From assembly GCA_033239525.1 (NCBI GenBank), contig BSYO01000004.1, positions 17,212,037-17,276,036 of the forward strand: a stretch of DNA of 64,000 nucleotides. The letters are read 5' to 3'. Positions 38,181 to 49,634 of the stretch are shown in pieces. The translations under genes were made by a program, and so were the position numbers. This DNA comes from Nepenthes gracilis (lineage: Eukaryota; Streptophyta; Magnoliopsida; Caryophyllales; Nepenthaceae). A model generated the notes under the pieces. It was given only the letters and a program-made list of their open reading frames with translations, was not told the origin of the DNA and searched no databases. The stretch's first letter is position 1, and each line of letters begins with the position of its first letter.

Positions 38181-40827
38181 ATTCTCCCCCACTTAAAAGA
38201 AATTTCGTCCTCAAAATTAGAAAAATGCCTCATTTCATTTCACACCGGCACACCGAACCTCAATATTGAGCATCTTTATATATTCACAGGTTCATCATCC
38301 TTTCGCTGTGTGCTCTGATCAATCGGTTATCTCTATCTTGATCAGTTCCTTTTTACTGCCACTATCACAACCTGGCATTTTGGCCCTTTTAGCCCAATTT
38401 CCAATACGAAATTCAAGGTACAATTAGATTTTAAAAGCAGGATACTTTACATTTTTTTCCATTTTTTTGTCATATTCCCTTCCAAACATTCAACCCAATG
38501 CGTTAGTCTTGCTCTAGATTTATCCAAACCACAAAAATTACTTCTCACAGATCCTCAATTTACAACAGTATAAGAAGTCCGAATTATAATATTCTCTACA
38601 GATTCGGTTTAGTCTCACACCGTTGCTTAATATCTCGAGACCCTAACACTTAACAGCCTCAAAATCACAAGTCCATATTCTGAGGGAAATAACTTTTTAC
38701 AAACTCCCAACTGTTAGCAAGATCTGGACTGTAATTATATGGTTACCACGGGTTCGAGGTGGCTCCTAATCCATCGTTTATTTTAATATCTCTTTACTTA
38801 GCAACTTAAAGACCTCGTTGGTATATTAATAAATCAACTAATTCAACCCAAACACATCATTTGAAGTCACAATAGTGAATTATTTTATCATCATTTAAGT
38901 GGAGACAGTCGATTTTGTTTGAAAGGTAACCCTGATTTTCTTCCTTTTTATCCCAAGAGTATCGATCCGCAATGATACAGAAGGTTCATCTTCATAATTC
39001 GTAAAATTATCGAGATCCGATTTGTCCCCGAGTAATTCTACATACTTTCAAATAGGGACTTCCAATCATTGATTGTTGATCTTAGTATTCATTTCTGTTG
39101 AACATATCGAGATCCACCTATAACTTTTATGTTCATAAGACTTTAATTTCCTTCAAGGGATTATTCCTAAATCCTCAAAGATCTTATCACAACATTTTTT
39201 TTTTCCTAGGTGGAGCAATTTCTTCCCATGGACGCCTCCCCCACTTTGTCTGTGCGTGGTTACCTATTGACAAAATCCCCAATCTTTCTCATAAGCATAT
39301 CACCTATGCTAACTTACCTAATTATTTACAAGTTCTACTATCAGAAGGCTTTACGACTTCAGTAATAGTGTCTTAGCCGATGCTCTTTCAATTCCACACA
39401 ATTTCTTAGAGTCTAATGCCAAATTCAGCTTCGTTTAAATCACTCATTAAAATAGATACCTTCATATCCAGATTCTTGAATGGTCATCTATTGACTTCAA
39501 AAGGGCAATTCTAGGCTTACCGTTTATTCTTAACTTAACCTTGCTTCTTACTCAGAGTTTTCAACTCCATTACTGGATATCTTATTCTCTTGATACAATT
39601 TACACAAGTATCCTCGGGTGCCATCTCAAAATTTTTTTTTTAAAGGATCTGCATAACCCCGAATAATCATAAAGACGAAATTTATAAACAAGAGCACTAC
39701 TAAATTCCAGAATGTTGGCACAGTCTCTAATTATCACTAAAACCTTCACATTTAGTAATTTAATATTTCAGTGTCAAGCAATTTCATTCTTTCCAAATTA
39801 GACCTTTCCACATTCTGTCAACTATAACGAAAAATTACAAGGGTTTTTATTTCAGGGTTTCATAACTATACTGGTTCGCAGCAATCTTTCACCTATTTCA
39901 ATGGACTCCCCATTAACTTCGGAGTTTGCCAAATATCCTCAAGATTATCTTCTATCTTTGCACAAATAGCAACTTTATTCTTCAATTGTATTGGAAGATC
40001 CTTTCTTTAGCAGTTTTCTTAAATCTACTTAAATAACTCTCCAGGCATGGCATAATACGCCATCTAAATTCCTCACAACTCGTAATTCATATTCTTCTTT
40101 TTATCAGTTCTAGTGTGGCAATTTGCCATCAGGATCAGTTTAGTACTCTATCAAGATTAATTTATTCACAACCTCAACCGAACTCCCCCTTTTTAATCTC
40201 TTACGAGATAACATCAACTTGCTTCCTTCATACCACAGGTTACTACAAATACTACCTACACCTCCGGAGTTTTCAAGATCTTTACCTTAACCTCAAGCTA
40301 TTAATACTACCTTATCCATTACATTCGGTCATCAACCTTAGCATTTTTCTTGGTACTGATAACGTACTAACCTAAGAACTTCAATTCACGGCCGATCGAC
40401 CTTAAACTGAGATTAATTAACCTAGTCCTTAGATCAACACTGATCAATTTAAGAACCCAATTGATACAAATCAAATTCCAATATTAAGGAGTTTCTACGC
40501 ACCGTCTTCCTTTCGACCCCACAACCTATCACTAATATTAGCAGTTTCCATCTAAAAGCCACTATTAATAGTTCTAAAACATTTTGCCTTAAGCTAGCTA
40601 ATTGGATTAAATCATCACTCTTAACTTGGTATAGGGCTAGCTTAATTACCAAACACCTCTATTTACTTATTCGATCATTCATAACCTATCCCAAACTTAA
40701 TTAGTGCTAACACCTTAAGTCGGAACAGATGGCTAATTATAATCATCCTTTGATTCAACTTACTCTATCCTAAGCTTCCGCTTTTCGATCAATCAATCCT
40801 AAGGCATCTCAACTCTCTGATACCAAT
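38181..40827 (-). mobile_element. Complete pol-less interior of a non-autonomous element (LARD-like)
   Basis: Bounded by an inverted PPT (attctcccccacttaaaag, 38181-38199) and an inverted PBS (40815-40827). 2.6 kb with no gag or pol; the longest frames are under 100 codons and have no family features. It shares the conserved stretch near 38800-38890 with the interiors at 1-1927 and 31122-33310. It would need the proteins of an autonomous element for mobility. Confidence 0.75.
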
Positions 40828-42975
40828 TGTGACGGAACGGATTTTTTTTTTATTCCGTCATTCATAACACAATTAAAAATCCAACTAAACCAATTGGGTG
40901 CAACATAGGATGACAGATGCCATCTAGGACACACATACTTTTAACCATAATAAGTATAGCGGAAGTTATTCTAACACTTACGGAAGTATTTATATTCATT
41001 CCAAGATATTCTTTTCCGAGTACATAACCAAAATGTTTAACCATAGAAGTCCATCAAGTCATTATAATAATATTTCTTCAAAATAAGCTTTTGAGGTCTT
41101 TAATCCTTCAGACAAGCTCTAATCACTCCAACTCGTCAGGCACAAGCTCTAAAGCTTCATCTGTAGGGAAAAAAATATAAAACAGTGAGCCGAGGCCCAG
41201 CAAGGTACATGCATATGAACTGTAAAACGGTTATGCCAAAACGATCACATAACCATGTAGAACCAGAACGTTTAATCAAAACATCATCTGGAAAAATAGT
41301 AAAGATATACTATAACGATATTAAATCTCATGCTTCATAAATTATTATACTATAGACTGTAAAACAATAATTATAAACTTTACCGATGCATGGTAAAACT
41401 GAAAACAATACTCTATACTGTTCACTGTCATCTTTTCACTGTATACGATTCATTATCATCTTTTCATTAAATGATACTCTATCATCTTTTCACTGTACAA
41501 TATATTTTCATCTTCTACTGTGACATATCTTAACAATTTCAGACCCTACCAGTGTACCCTACTAGCTGAGGGGGTGAATGATCGAGGATAGATTGTATTC
41601 AGTCCACATAATTCAAGGCCTATCATGTCATATATATCCCATCCCGAGGGATATCTGTACTGTGTGCCACCCGAAGGTCGGCCTATGTTCCTCTTGACTT
41701 AACGCCCTTGAGGACAGGCGGACCATGAATCGCTCCATGGACAGAGCTATCCTCGATTACAACCGAAAAGTCCTAAGGCATGCCGGAGAACCTATCCGGA
41801 CTGTAGTCAGTCCAGGGTCCTAAAATAACTGTAACGGAAACCATTTCTTTATCGAAAACCCCTTTTTGAACTCAAACTTTCATAATATATCTTCAGCTAT
41901 TTTTAAGTATACATAAAAATTTCCTCGATACCGGTACATATTTTCGGAAAAATTATATTTTGGGGCCGGTTTAGATTTTTATCAAGGAAGGGCCGGAGCT
42001 CTTTTCTCGTTAGGGGAGCCGATTTTATTTTCAGTACAAAGTTGGGATTCATTTTCAGTACAAAAAGCCGAAGTTTTTTCTCAAAATGTCGGAGTGCTCA
42101 AAAAGCCGGAGTGTTCAAAAGCCGGAGTGCCCAGAAGCCGGAGTGCTTTTTCTCAAAAAGCCAGAGTACTTTTTTTTCAAAGGACGGAGTGTTTTTCCTT
42201 TAAAACCGGGGTGCAAATTCCTTCTTAAAAAGCCGGAAGTGAAATTCCTTTAAAATCGGAGTTCGTTTTCTTCTTAAGGCCGGAGTTCTTTCTTTGATAA
42301 AGGCGGAGTGCGTAAACTCAAAAGCCGGAGTTCTTTCTTTCATAAAGACGGAGTGCATAAACTCAAAAGCCGGAGTTCTTTCTTTCATAAAGACGGAGTG
42401 CGTAAACTCAAAAGCCGGAGTTCTTTCTTTCATAAAGGCGAAGTGCATAAACTCAAAAGCCAACTGCTCCTTATTTATTGCCAATGCTGCCGGTTTCAAT
42501 TTTTGTAAACCCTTCAAGAAATCCGGTCAACTCTTCAATTCCGGTAAACATCTCCAAATCTGGTCAACTCTTCCAATCCGGTCAACTTCTTATTATTCAC
42601 TCCGTCCATCACCTTTTTATAATCTTCGGATTTCTTCTCCACAATTCTACTCCGGCCTCATCAACACACAAAACCACTCCGGACTTCAAGGCCACTTCGG
42701 CCTCTCTTCACACAATTCACTCCGGTCATTTCATGAAGTGCTCCGGCCTTCAGTGGCTTCAAGAGACCAAAAAGGCAACTCCGGTCTCCAAGTGGCGCAA
42801 ATCACTTCTGGTCCTTAAATCACTCCGGCATCATGGGACACAAAATCATTCCTCCTTTCATAAATCACTCCAGCCTCATGAAATCACTCCAGATTTCATC
42901 CTTATCAAAATACTCTAGTATTAAGTTGGAATATTTTCTTCCGATTTTTTGGCTTTTTGATTTTGGGATCTCACA
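40828..42975 (-). mobile_element. Family B LTR with promoter deletion
   Basis: Same ends as 35155-38180 and very similar to it, but 2148 bp. After the minisatellite it jumps at about 42461 from aaaagcc straight to aactgctcc, omitting the counterpart of about 36845-37683. That segment holds the leader start, donor motif and TATA box of the sister LTR. Confidence 0.88.
41970..42460. repeat. CGGAGTTC minisatellite, 45-bp units
   Basis: Same repeat as 36290-37130 but shorter; 45-bp units at about 42280-42460 end exactly at the deletion joint. Confidence 0.85.
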
Positions 42976-44406
42976 ATGTGCGAAACCCTAACTCAAAAAT
43001 ATTGGAAACTTTTGGTTAAATTGCATGTTTTAATGTATGTGTATGGATTTATGGCATTAATATCATAAATAAGCACATGTTTAGAGATCGATTTGAGTCC
43101 GAAAGTTTTGGCGAAGCCCTAAGTACGAAAATGAAAGGGTTTTGATGATTTTTAACTGTAGCTCCTATTATATAAAAGTTAATTGATATTGAAAAGAAGC
43201 TCCCTGTATAATTTATTTCTGAAAATTTGCAAGGATTTGTACCAATGAAAATTTCATGCACCGTTGAAGTAAAACTAAAGGAGTTTTTAGACCGTTACCG
43301 TATGTTCTGAAGTTAACTGAAAGTAAATTGTGAAACCATGATTATGAAAGAAAGTTTTCAATAAAGAGGTTATTTTTGATACCGCTATTTAGGACTTAGG
43401 ACTGACTACAGTCAAGATAGGTTCTCCGGTATACCTTAGGACTTTACAGTGGTAATCGAGGATAACTCTATCCATAGAGTTATTTATAGTCCGCCCTTCC
43501 TCGGGGCGTTAAAGTCAAGAGGATTCACAGTTATAAGCCTACCTTCAGGTGACATACAGTACAGATCCCTCAGGATGGGATATACATGTTACAGTAATAG
43601 GCCTTGGATTGTGTGGAGTGAACACAATCTATCCTCGATTATTCGCTCCCTCAGCTAGTAGGGTATACTAGCAGGGTCTGTTACCGTTATGATATGTTAC
43701 AGTTTACCGATTATAGTTTATCGTTTACAGTTTATAGTGTATCGATTATAGTTACCGTTTATAGTTTACCATTCATAGTTTATCGTTTACAGTTTATAGT
43801 TTACCGATTACAGTTTAACCATTTTACTTCCGCACAGTTACATGACCATTCTGCATCATTATTTTACCATTCATATGTATGTACCTTGCTGGGCTCCGGC
43901 TCACTGTTTTATTATTTTTACCCCTCCAGATAAGACAGTAGAGTTAGTACCTGACAAGAAAGAGTGATCAAGAGAAATTTCTGAAGACTTTTGAGGACCT
44001 AAAGCATTTGGAGCTATTTTGGGAGAGCAGTTGATGTAAAGACTTGTCTGATCATGTGATTTTGTATACTGATCTTGTATTTATGGATGTTCATACACAT
44101 TTAGGTTTTGTATAGAATGCATATGATGTATCTGATGGTAAAAGAAAACTATGCTTCTGCAGGTTAATAGTTTAGCTTCCACTCTAAACTTTTGGATCTA
44201 TTGTACAGGTCCTAGATGACATCTCGTTATTGAACTGTTAGTGTAGCTAATGTTTTTATAGATTTGTGTCATGGATGGCATATGTGATCTTGTGTATGAA
44301 TGGTGTAGGAAAAATTGTGGATAATTGTTAGTTGTGTGCTTGTAAGTTAGCCCTATTCCTGTCTTGACAGAAAATTTTGAGGAAAAAAAAAATCTGTTCC
44401 ATCACA
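42976..44406 (+). mobile_element. 5' LTR (family A), 5' part missing
   Basis: Matches 49855-51284 of the 3' LTR at roughly 93-95 percent and ends ccATCACA next to the PBS. The first 730 or so bases (GC-rich block, TATA, donor) are absent: the left border is the end of the family B LTR. So the autonomous element now has no promoter of its own on the left. The acceptor cctccag/at lies near 43927. Confidence 0.9.
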
Positions 44407-44640
44407 TTTGGTATCAGAGAGTTGAGATGCCTTAAGAATTAATTGATCAAAAAGTGAAAGTATAGGTTTGAATCTCTGAATTAGAATTCTGTAGGAATAA
44501 GTAGAGGAAGTTAAGACAGTTAGGATCCTTTAGAGATTGGTTCCTAGGCTAGGTTAGAAATTCCTTAAAGCTGTTGAATATTTCTTTCTCATTCCATTGG
44601 ATCCTTGTCCTTATAGCCTTGTGTTTGCCTTGATTATAGG
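44407..44640 (+). mobile_element. Leader with tRNA-Met PBS and 3' splice-like site
   Basis: tttggtatcagagag at 44407-44421 is the minus-strand primer site, of initiator tRNA-Met type. Immediately before the gag ATG stands tttgccttgattatag, a pyrimidine-rich stretch ending in AG. The same context is kept at 33792. Confidence 0.85.
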
Positions 44641-45640
44641 ATGGCAAGTAGAAGAGGTAGAAGGAATGACCGCGGTGGTGCTAGCACGCCCTATGATAGA
44701 GAGGTCGCTTATATTGATCTATTAGAAAGGATGACCAATGTTGTAGAATCTATCGAACAAAAGCATATGGCTCCAATTCCTGCGCCCGAGCCAGCTCGGA
44801 CACTTCTTGGCCTTACGGCATATGATAGATTCATAGCTGAATGAGCACTGGGCTTCCTAGGAAAGCCTGATCCGGCTGAAGTAGACTTGTGGTTGAAAAG
44901 GATGAAAAAGATATTCGTTGTGCTTGGCTGTACTGATCGGGAAAAGGTCATCTTTACGACCTACAAATTGGAAGGTGAAGCTGATAGTTGGTGGGATATG
45001 CAGAAAAGGGCGATGGGAGTGCCTGATGATGTCATTACCTGGTAGATGTTTGATGATGCATTTATAAAAAAGTACTTCCCATCCAGTCTCCAAGATCAGA
45101 AGGAGTAAGAATTTATGAAATTGAGACAAGGGAACATGATGGTCAAAGAGTATGATGCCAAGTTCACTAAGCTGTCCTGTTTTGCACTTTTCTACGTAGA
45201 AAATGAGCAAAGGAAAGCGAAGAAGTTCCTGCAAGGGCTACGGGATGACATTAGAAAGTTATTGTCTGTTTTAAAGCTCCAAACTTATGCCGAGATCCTG
45301 GACAGAGTAGTGATTTCTAAGAAGTAAGTGGAAACGGAGAGATTCTATGCAAAGAGGACCGCTAGTCGAGAAGGAGTGAGTACCGGATTTGCTGCGGGGT
45401 CCTCTGGGCCATCCAAGAAGACTAAGGCAGCTGACAAGGGAAAGAGTATAGTATCGGCTTAGTCAGTAACTGGTGCTAGAGCGTCGGTTGAAGATTGTAC
45501 CTTCTGTGGGAGGAAACATCCGGGACAAGCATGCCGTAAGATGTCGGGAGTGTGTTTAAGATGTGGGCAGCAAGGCCACCTGTACAGGGACTGTCCGATA
45601 CCTCCAAGGCTAGAAGGAAAGAAGCCTACTGTCTCGGCAA
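44641..45640 (+). pseudogene. gag: gag of the autonomous chromovirus-like element
   Basis: The ATG at 44641 opens MASRRGRRNDRGG; the frame continues to the protease but is broken by stops at 44842, 45043, 45106, 45325 and 45460. Domains: N-terminal YIDLLERMTNVVESIEQKH; retrotransposon gag domain with LEGEADSWWDMQKRAM and LRQGNMMVKEYDAKF, FLQGLRDDIRKLL; then a basic linker, a C-x2-C-x3-H-x4-C motif near 45496 and a CCHC knuckle CLRCGQQGHLYRDC at 45553-45594. Gag forms the virus-like particle and the knuckle binds genomic RNA. Same frame as pol, so gag and pol were one polyprotein. Dead through stops. Confidence 0.93.
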
Positions 45641-46180
45641 AGGCTTTTGCGGTGGCTGTTCAAGATCCGGAGGCATATCCAAATGTTGTGGAAGGTACCC
45701 TTTCTATTTGTGGAGTTTCTGCATCCATATTATTTGACTCGGGGTCTACCCATTCCTTTGTTTCCCTGCAATTTGCATGATGTATTGTATCTGCCCCGTG
45801 TATTTTGGATTGTGAACTGTCTGTGTGTACCCCCACTTAATCTTCTATGATTACGGATGTTATGCATTCGGAATGTATAGTTGAGGTGAATGGGAACCGT
45901 TTGGTTGTAGACTTAGTATTGTTGAACATGGGTGATTTTGACGTGATTTTAGGAATGGACTGGCTGGCTAAATACCATGCCAGTATTGACTGTTTTCTGA
46001 AGCGGGTTTGTTTTAATATTCCTAGAATGGAGTCCTTTTTCTTTCAGGGCATTAAGAAAAAGGGGGTGCCTGTGTTGATCTCTGCTTTACATGCTAAGCA
46101 TTTGATGAGAAGTGGATGTAGAGCTTACTTGGCATATGCCTGCACTACTGGATGTCATAGTGTGCCGGCTAAGGACATCT
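45641..46180 (+). pseudogene. pol: Aspartic protease region
   Basis: ILFDSGSTHSFVS carries the aspartic protease triad as DSG(S) at 45736-45747. The fold continues through [27 protein letters not shown] at 45890-45970, the conserved second half of plant Ty3 proteases. Stops at 45778 and 45838 split it. It would cleave the Gag-Pol polyprotein. Confidence 0.9.
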
Positions 46181-46990
46181 TGGTTGTTTGTGACTTTGAG
46201 GATGTATTTTCGGAGGAGTTACCTGGATTGCCTCCACACCGGGAAATTGAGTTTGAGATTGTTATTGTTCTTGGTGTTAGCCCAGTTTCTAAATCCCCCT
46301 ATCGTATGGCTCTGGCTGAATTAAAGGAGTTAAAGTTGCAATTGCAGGAGCTGTTAGACAAGGATTTTATCAGACCTAGTGTATCTCCTTGGGGTGCACC
46401 GGTGTTGTTTGTAAGGAAGAAAGTTGGGTCTTTGCGGTTGTATGTTAACTATTATGAGTTGAATAAGATCACGATTAAAAATAAATACCCTCTACCGCGC
46501 ATTGATGATTTATTTGATCAGTTGCAAGGATCTCGAGTATTTTCAAAGATTGATTTGAGGTCCGGTTATTACCAATTGAGGATCAAGCCATAGGATGTGG
46601 CTGAAACAGCTTTTTGGACATGTTATGGCCACTATGAGTTTCTTGTTATGCCTTTCGGCCTTACAAATGCTCCAGCTGCTTTTATGGATTTGATGAATAG
46701 GATTTTCAGGCCGTACTTCGATAAATTTGTGGTGGTATTCATTGATGATATCTTGATTTATTCAAAAGATCATGAGGAGCACAAAATTCATTTGAGGAAG
46801 GTACTTCAAGTGCTCCGCGAGGAAAAACTGTATGCCAAGCTGAGTAAGTGTGAGTTTTGGCTCAAGAAGGTGATGTTTTTGGGGCATATGATTTCTAATG
46901 GTGGCATTTTTATGGATCCCAGAAAAGTAGAGGCTGTTACAAATTGGAGCAGACCGACTTCTGTGACTGAGGTTAGGAGCTTTCTGGGCA
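46181..46990 (+). pseudogene. pol: Reverse transcriptase domain
   Basis: Starts after [14 protein letters not shown] (about 46195). It contains [13 protein letters not shown], the fingers segment [20 protein letters not shown] at about 46480, [13 protein letters not shown], then [15 protein letters not shown] and the catalytic box FIDD at 46738-46749 (second and third catalytic aspartates). One stop at 46591 interrupts it between palm motifs. It copies the RNA into DNA, primed by tRNA-Met at 44409. Length and motif order are normal for Ty3/gypsy. Confidence 0.95.
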
Positions 46991-47560
46991 TGGAAGGATA
47001 TTACAGGTGTTTTGTAGAGAATTTCTCGCAGATTGCTATCCCTCTGACTCGGTTGCTGAAGAAAGAGGCTAATTTTGTGTGGACAAAGGAGTGTGATCTG
47101 AGCTTCCAGGAGCTAAAGGATCGTTTGACTATCACTCTAGTGTTGATCATTTCGGAAGGTTCAGAAGACTTTGAGGTGTACTGCGATGCCTCTAAGGCGG
47201 GCCTAGGATGTGTGTCGATGCAGCACGGTAAAGTCGTGGCATATGGATCTAGGCAATTGAAGGTGCATGAGAAAAATTATCCTACTCGTGACCTCGAGCT
47301 TGCTGCTGTAGTCTTTGCATTGAAAATTTGGAGACATTATTTATATGGTGAGAGGTTTTTTGTGTATTCAGATTAAAAAAGTTTGAAGTACCTGTTTTCG
47401 CAAAAGGAACTTAACATGAGGAAAATGAGATGGCTCGATTTTTGGAAAGACTATGACTGCGAGATACAATATAAGTCAGGGAAGGCCAACATAGTTGCGG
47501 ACGCATTAAGTCACCGATCGGGTTATGTGGCGCACCTGCAGGTCAAGCAGATGGAGATGT
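46991..47560 (+). pseudogene. pol: RT connection and RNase H domain
   Basis: The connection ([33 protein letters not shown]) leads to RNase H with [13 protein letters not shown] (first catalytic Asp), [19 protein letters not shown] (catalytic Glu) and VYSD (catalytic Asp) followed at once by a stop at 47374. After it [18 protein letters not shown] completes the domain. It degrades the RNA template and makes the PPT primer. Confidence 0.93.
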
Positions 47561-49070
47561 TAGATTATCTGAAGCAGTGTGATAGTCAACGTTATGCTAA
47601 AGGTGATAGAATACTCCTGTCATACTTTCAGATTCAACCGGAGGTAGTTAGCGAAGTTAAAGAGAAGTAGGTGAATGATCCGTTCCTCATGGATATTGTT
47701 AGTGATTTGAGTAAAGGGTCTCGAGCTGATTTTAATGTTCGGGCTAATGGCGTGTTAAGGTTTAGAGACCGATTATGTGTACTGGATGATAAAGGGTTGA
47801 AGGAGAAGATTTTGAAGGAGACTCACCGGTCTCGATATACGATCCACCCCGGGATGAATAAAATGTATCAGGATCTGAAGAAAACTTATGGTGGAGAAAT
47901 ATGAAGACAGATATCATGGCTTACGTGGAGAAATGCCTGGTATGTCAGCAACTGAAGGCTGAAAGGAGGAAGCCTTCTGGATTATTACAGCCAATGCCAA
48001 TCCTAAGCTGGAAATGGGAGGACATTGCTATGGACCAAATATCGAGTTTGCCGAGGACTCCTAGGAATCATGACGCCGTGTGGGTTATAGTTGATCGGCT
48101 GACAAAATCAGCCCACTTTTTGGTGATCAGGATGACCTATTCGCGTTATATGTTGGCTCAGTTGTATGTAAATGAGATCGTGAGGCTTCATGGAGTTCCT
48201 GCCTCCATTGTGTCTGATAGAGATCCATGTTTTGTCTTGAGGTTTTGGGAGAGCTTGCATAAGGAGTTGGGGATAGAGTTGAAGTTCAGTACTGCGTATC
48301 ACCCCCAGATCGATGGCCAATCTGAGTGTACCATTTAGATCCTTGAGGACATGTTGAGGGCCTCTGTTTTGGAGATGAAAGGAACTTTGGATACTTATCT
48401 GGCACTAGCTGAATTCGCTTATAATAATAGCTATCAAGCTAGTATCGGCATGACACCTTTTGAGGCATTATATGGGAGAAAGTGTAGGTCACCGATTCAC
48501 TGGGATGAGACTGGAGACAAAAGAATTTTGGGCCCGGAGATTGTGAAAGAAACAGCAGAGAAGATTAAGGTGATTCATGATAATTTGAAGGCTGCTCAGA
48601 ACCGACAGAAAAGCTATGCGGATAGGCAAAGGATAGAATTGAGTTTCGAGGTAGGTGATCTTGTGTTTCTGAAGGTCTCACCATCCAAGGGCACGTTCCG
48701 GTTTGGAGTGAAGGGGAAACTGAAGCCACGGTTCATTGGTCCTTTTGAGATTTTGGAAAGGATCGGGGAGGTAGCCCATAGGTTGGCATTACCACCTAAT
48801 CTGACGGGCGTACATGATGTGTTTCATGTATCGATGCATCGAAAATACGTCCATGATCTAGCGCACGTGATTGACTATGAATCTTTGGCAATTGACAAGG
48901 ATTTGTCCTACATTGAGGAACCACTGCAAATTGTAGACCGAAAGGATCAGAAGTTGCGAACGAAGACCATCCCCTTGGTGAAAGTGCTTTGGAGAAATCA
49001 TTCACTGGAGGAGGCCACTTGGGAATGAGAAGAAGAGATCCGAAGCAAGTATCCCCACTTATTCTCTTGA
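47561..49070 (+). pseudogene. pol: Integrase with GPY/F and C-terminal chromodomain-like tail
   Basis: HHCC zinc finger: H residues near 47824 and 47845, cysteines at CLVC (about 47934). Catalytic DD35E: D in AMDQ, D in VSDRDP, E in GQSE, with 35 residues between the second D and E. GPY/F module FIGPFEILERIGE at about 48735. The tail ends in TIPLVKVLWRNHSLEEATWE, typical of chromoviruses (Tekay/Del-like clade by recollection, not by search). Stops at 47668, 48336 and 49026, plus a frameshift near 47890, inactivate it. The natural stop would be at 49068-49070. Confidence 0.93.
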
Positions 49071-49109
49071 GGTATGTAGTTTATTTGATTTCGAGGATGA
49101 AATTTCTTA

Positions 49110-49121
49110 AGTGGGGGAGGG
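49110..49121 (+). promoter_or_regulatory. Polypurine tract of the autonomous element
   Basis: aagtgggggaggg directly before the LTR start, preceded by gaggatgaaatttctt, the same context as at 1916. Confidence 0.85.
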
Positions 49122-49246
49122 TGTGAGGCCCCGGAACCGAAAAGCGTAAAAATTGGAAGTAATTAAAACGATGAGTATTATTAAGAGGCCAAATATATAG
49201 TGAAAAATGATGGTTGAAAGTAAAAAGTAGGAAAAATACCGAGTTA

Positions 49247-49470
49247 GCAAGCAGCCGTATGGCGCCTGCTATGCGCCCGAGACACTGCAGTGAGCGCAAA
49301 ATCCAGTAGCTGCCCCACTCGCCGCTCACCCGCTAGGCGCTCGAGCTCATTTAGCAGAATGTAGCTCGCTCGCTGCGCGCCTGCTTTGCGCTCGAGAGCG
49401 AATAACAGAATGTGGCCCGCTCGCTGAGCTCTCAAGGCGCGCTCGAGCACGGCCCCGACTTTTGCCGCGT
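49247..49470 (+). promoter_or_regulatory. GC-rich U3 block with CTCGAG/GCGC repeats
   Basis: Imperfect repeats of (g)cgctcgag(c), ctcgctcgctg and cagaatgt(a/g)gc, GC content far above the surroundings and rich in CG. It lies directly upstream of the TATA box, so probably promoter or enhancer, and a likely methylation target. Confidence 0.6.
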
Positions 49471-49487
49471 CCTGACTTCATTTTTGT

Positions 49488-49494
49488 TATAAAA
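49488..49494 (+). promoter_or_regulatory. TATA box of the LTR promoter
   Basis: TATAAAA in the context tttttgttataaaatgaagg. Start of transcription is expected about 30 bases downstream. The same motif in family E is at about 58573-58580 on the minus strand. Confidence 0.7.
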
Positions 49495-49634
49495 TGAAGG
49501 GGAAAAAGGAAAAGGAAGAGAGAGAGAGCAGACCATGCACGAAAGAGAGGAAGAAGAGGAAGAAGAGAAGAGGAGAAAGGGGAATCACATGTTCCAATCC
49601 ACTCCCAGTAAAAGTAACGGTAGATCGGGCCAAG

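Noticed and set aside
39098..40375. Plus-strand frames of 86-92 codons in the family B interior
   Set aside because: No motif, opposite to the element's transcription direction, and interrupted in the related interiors.
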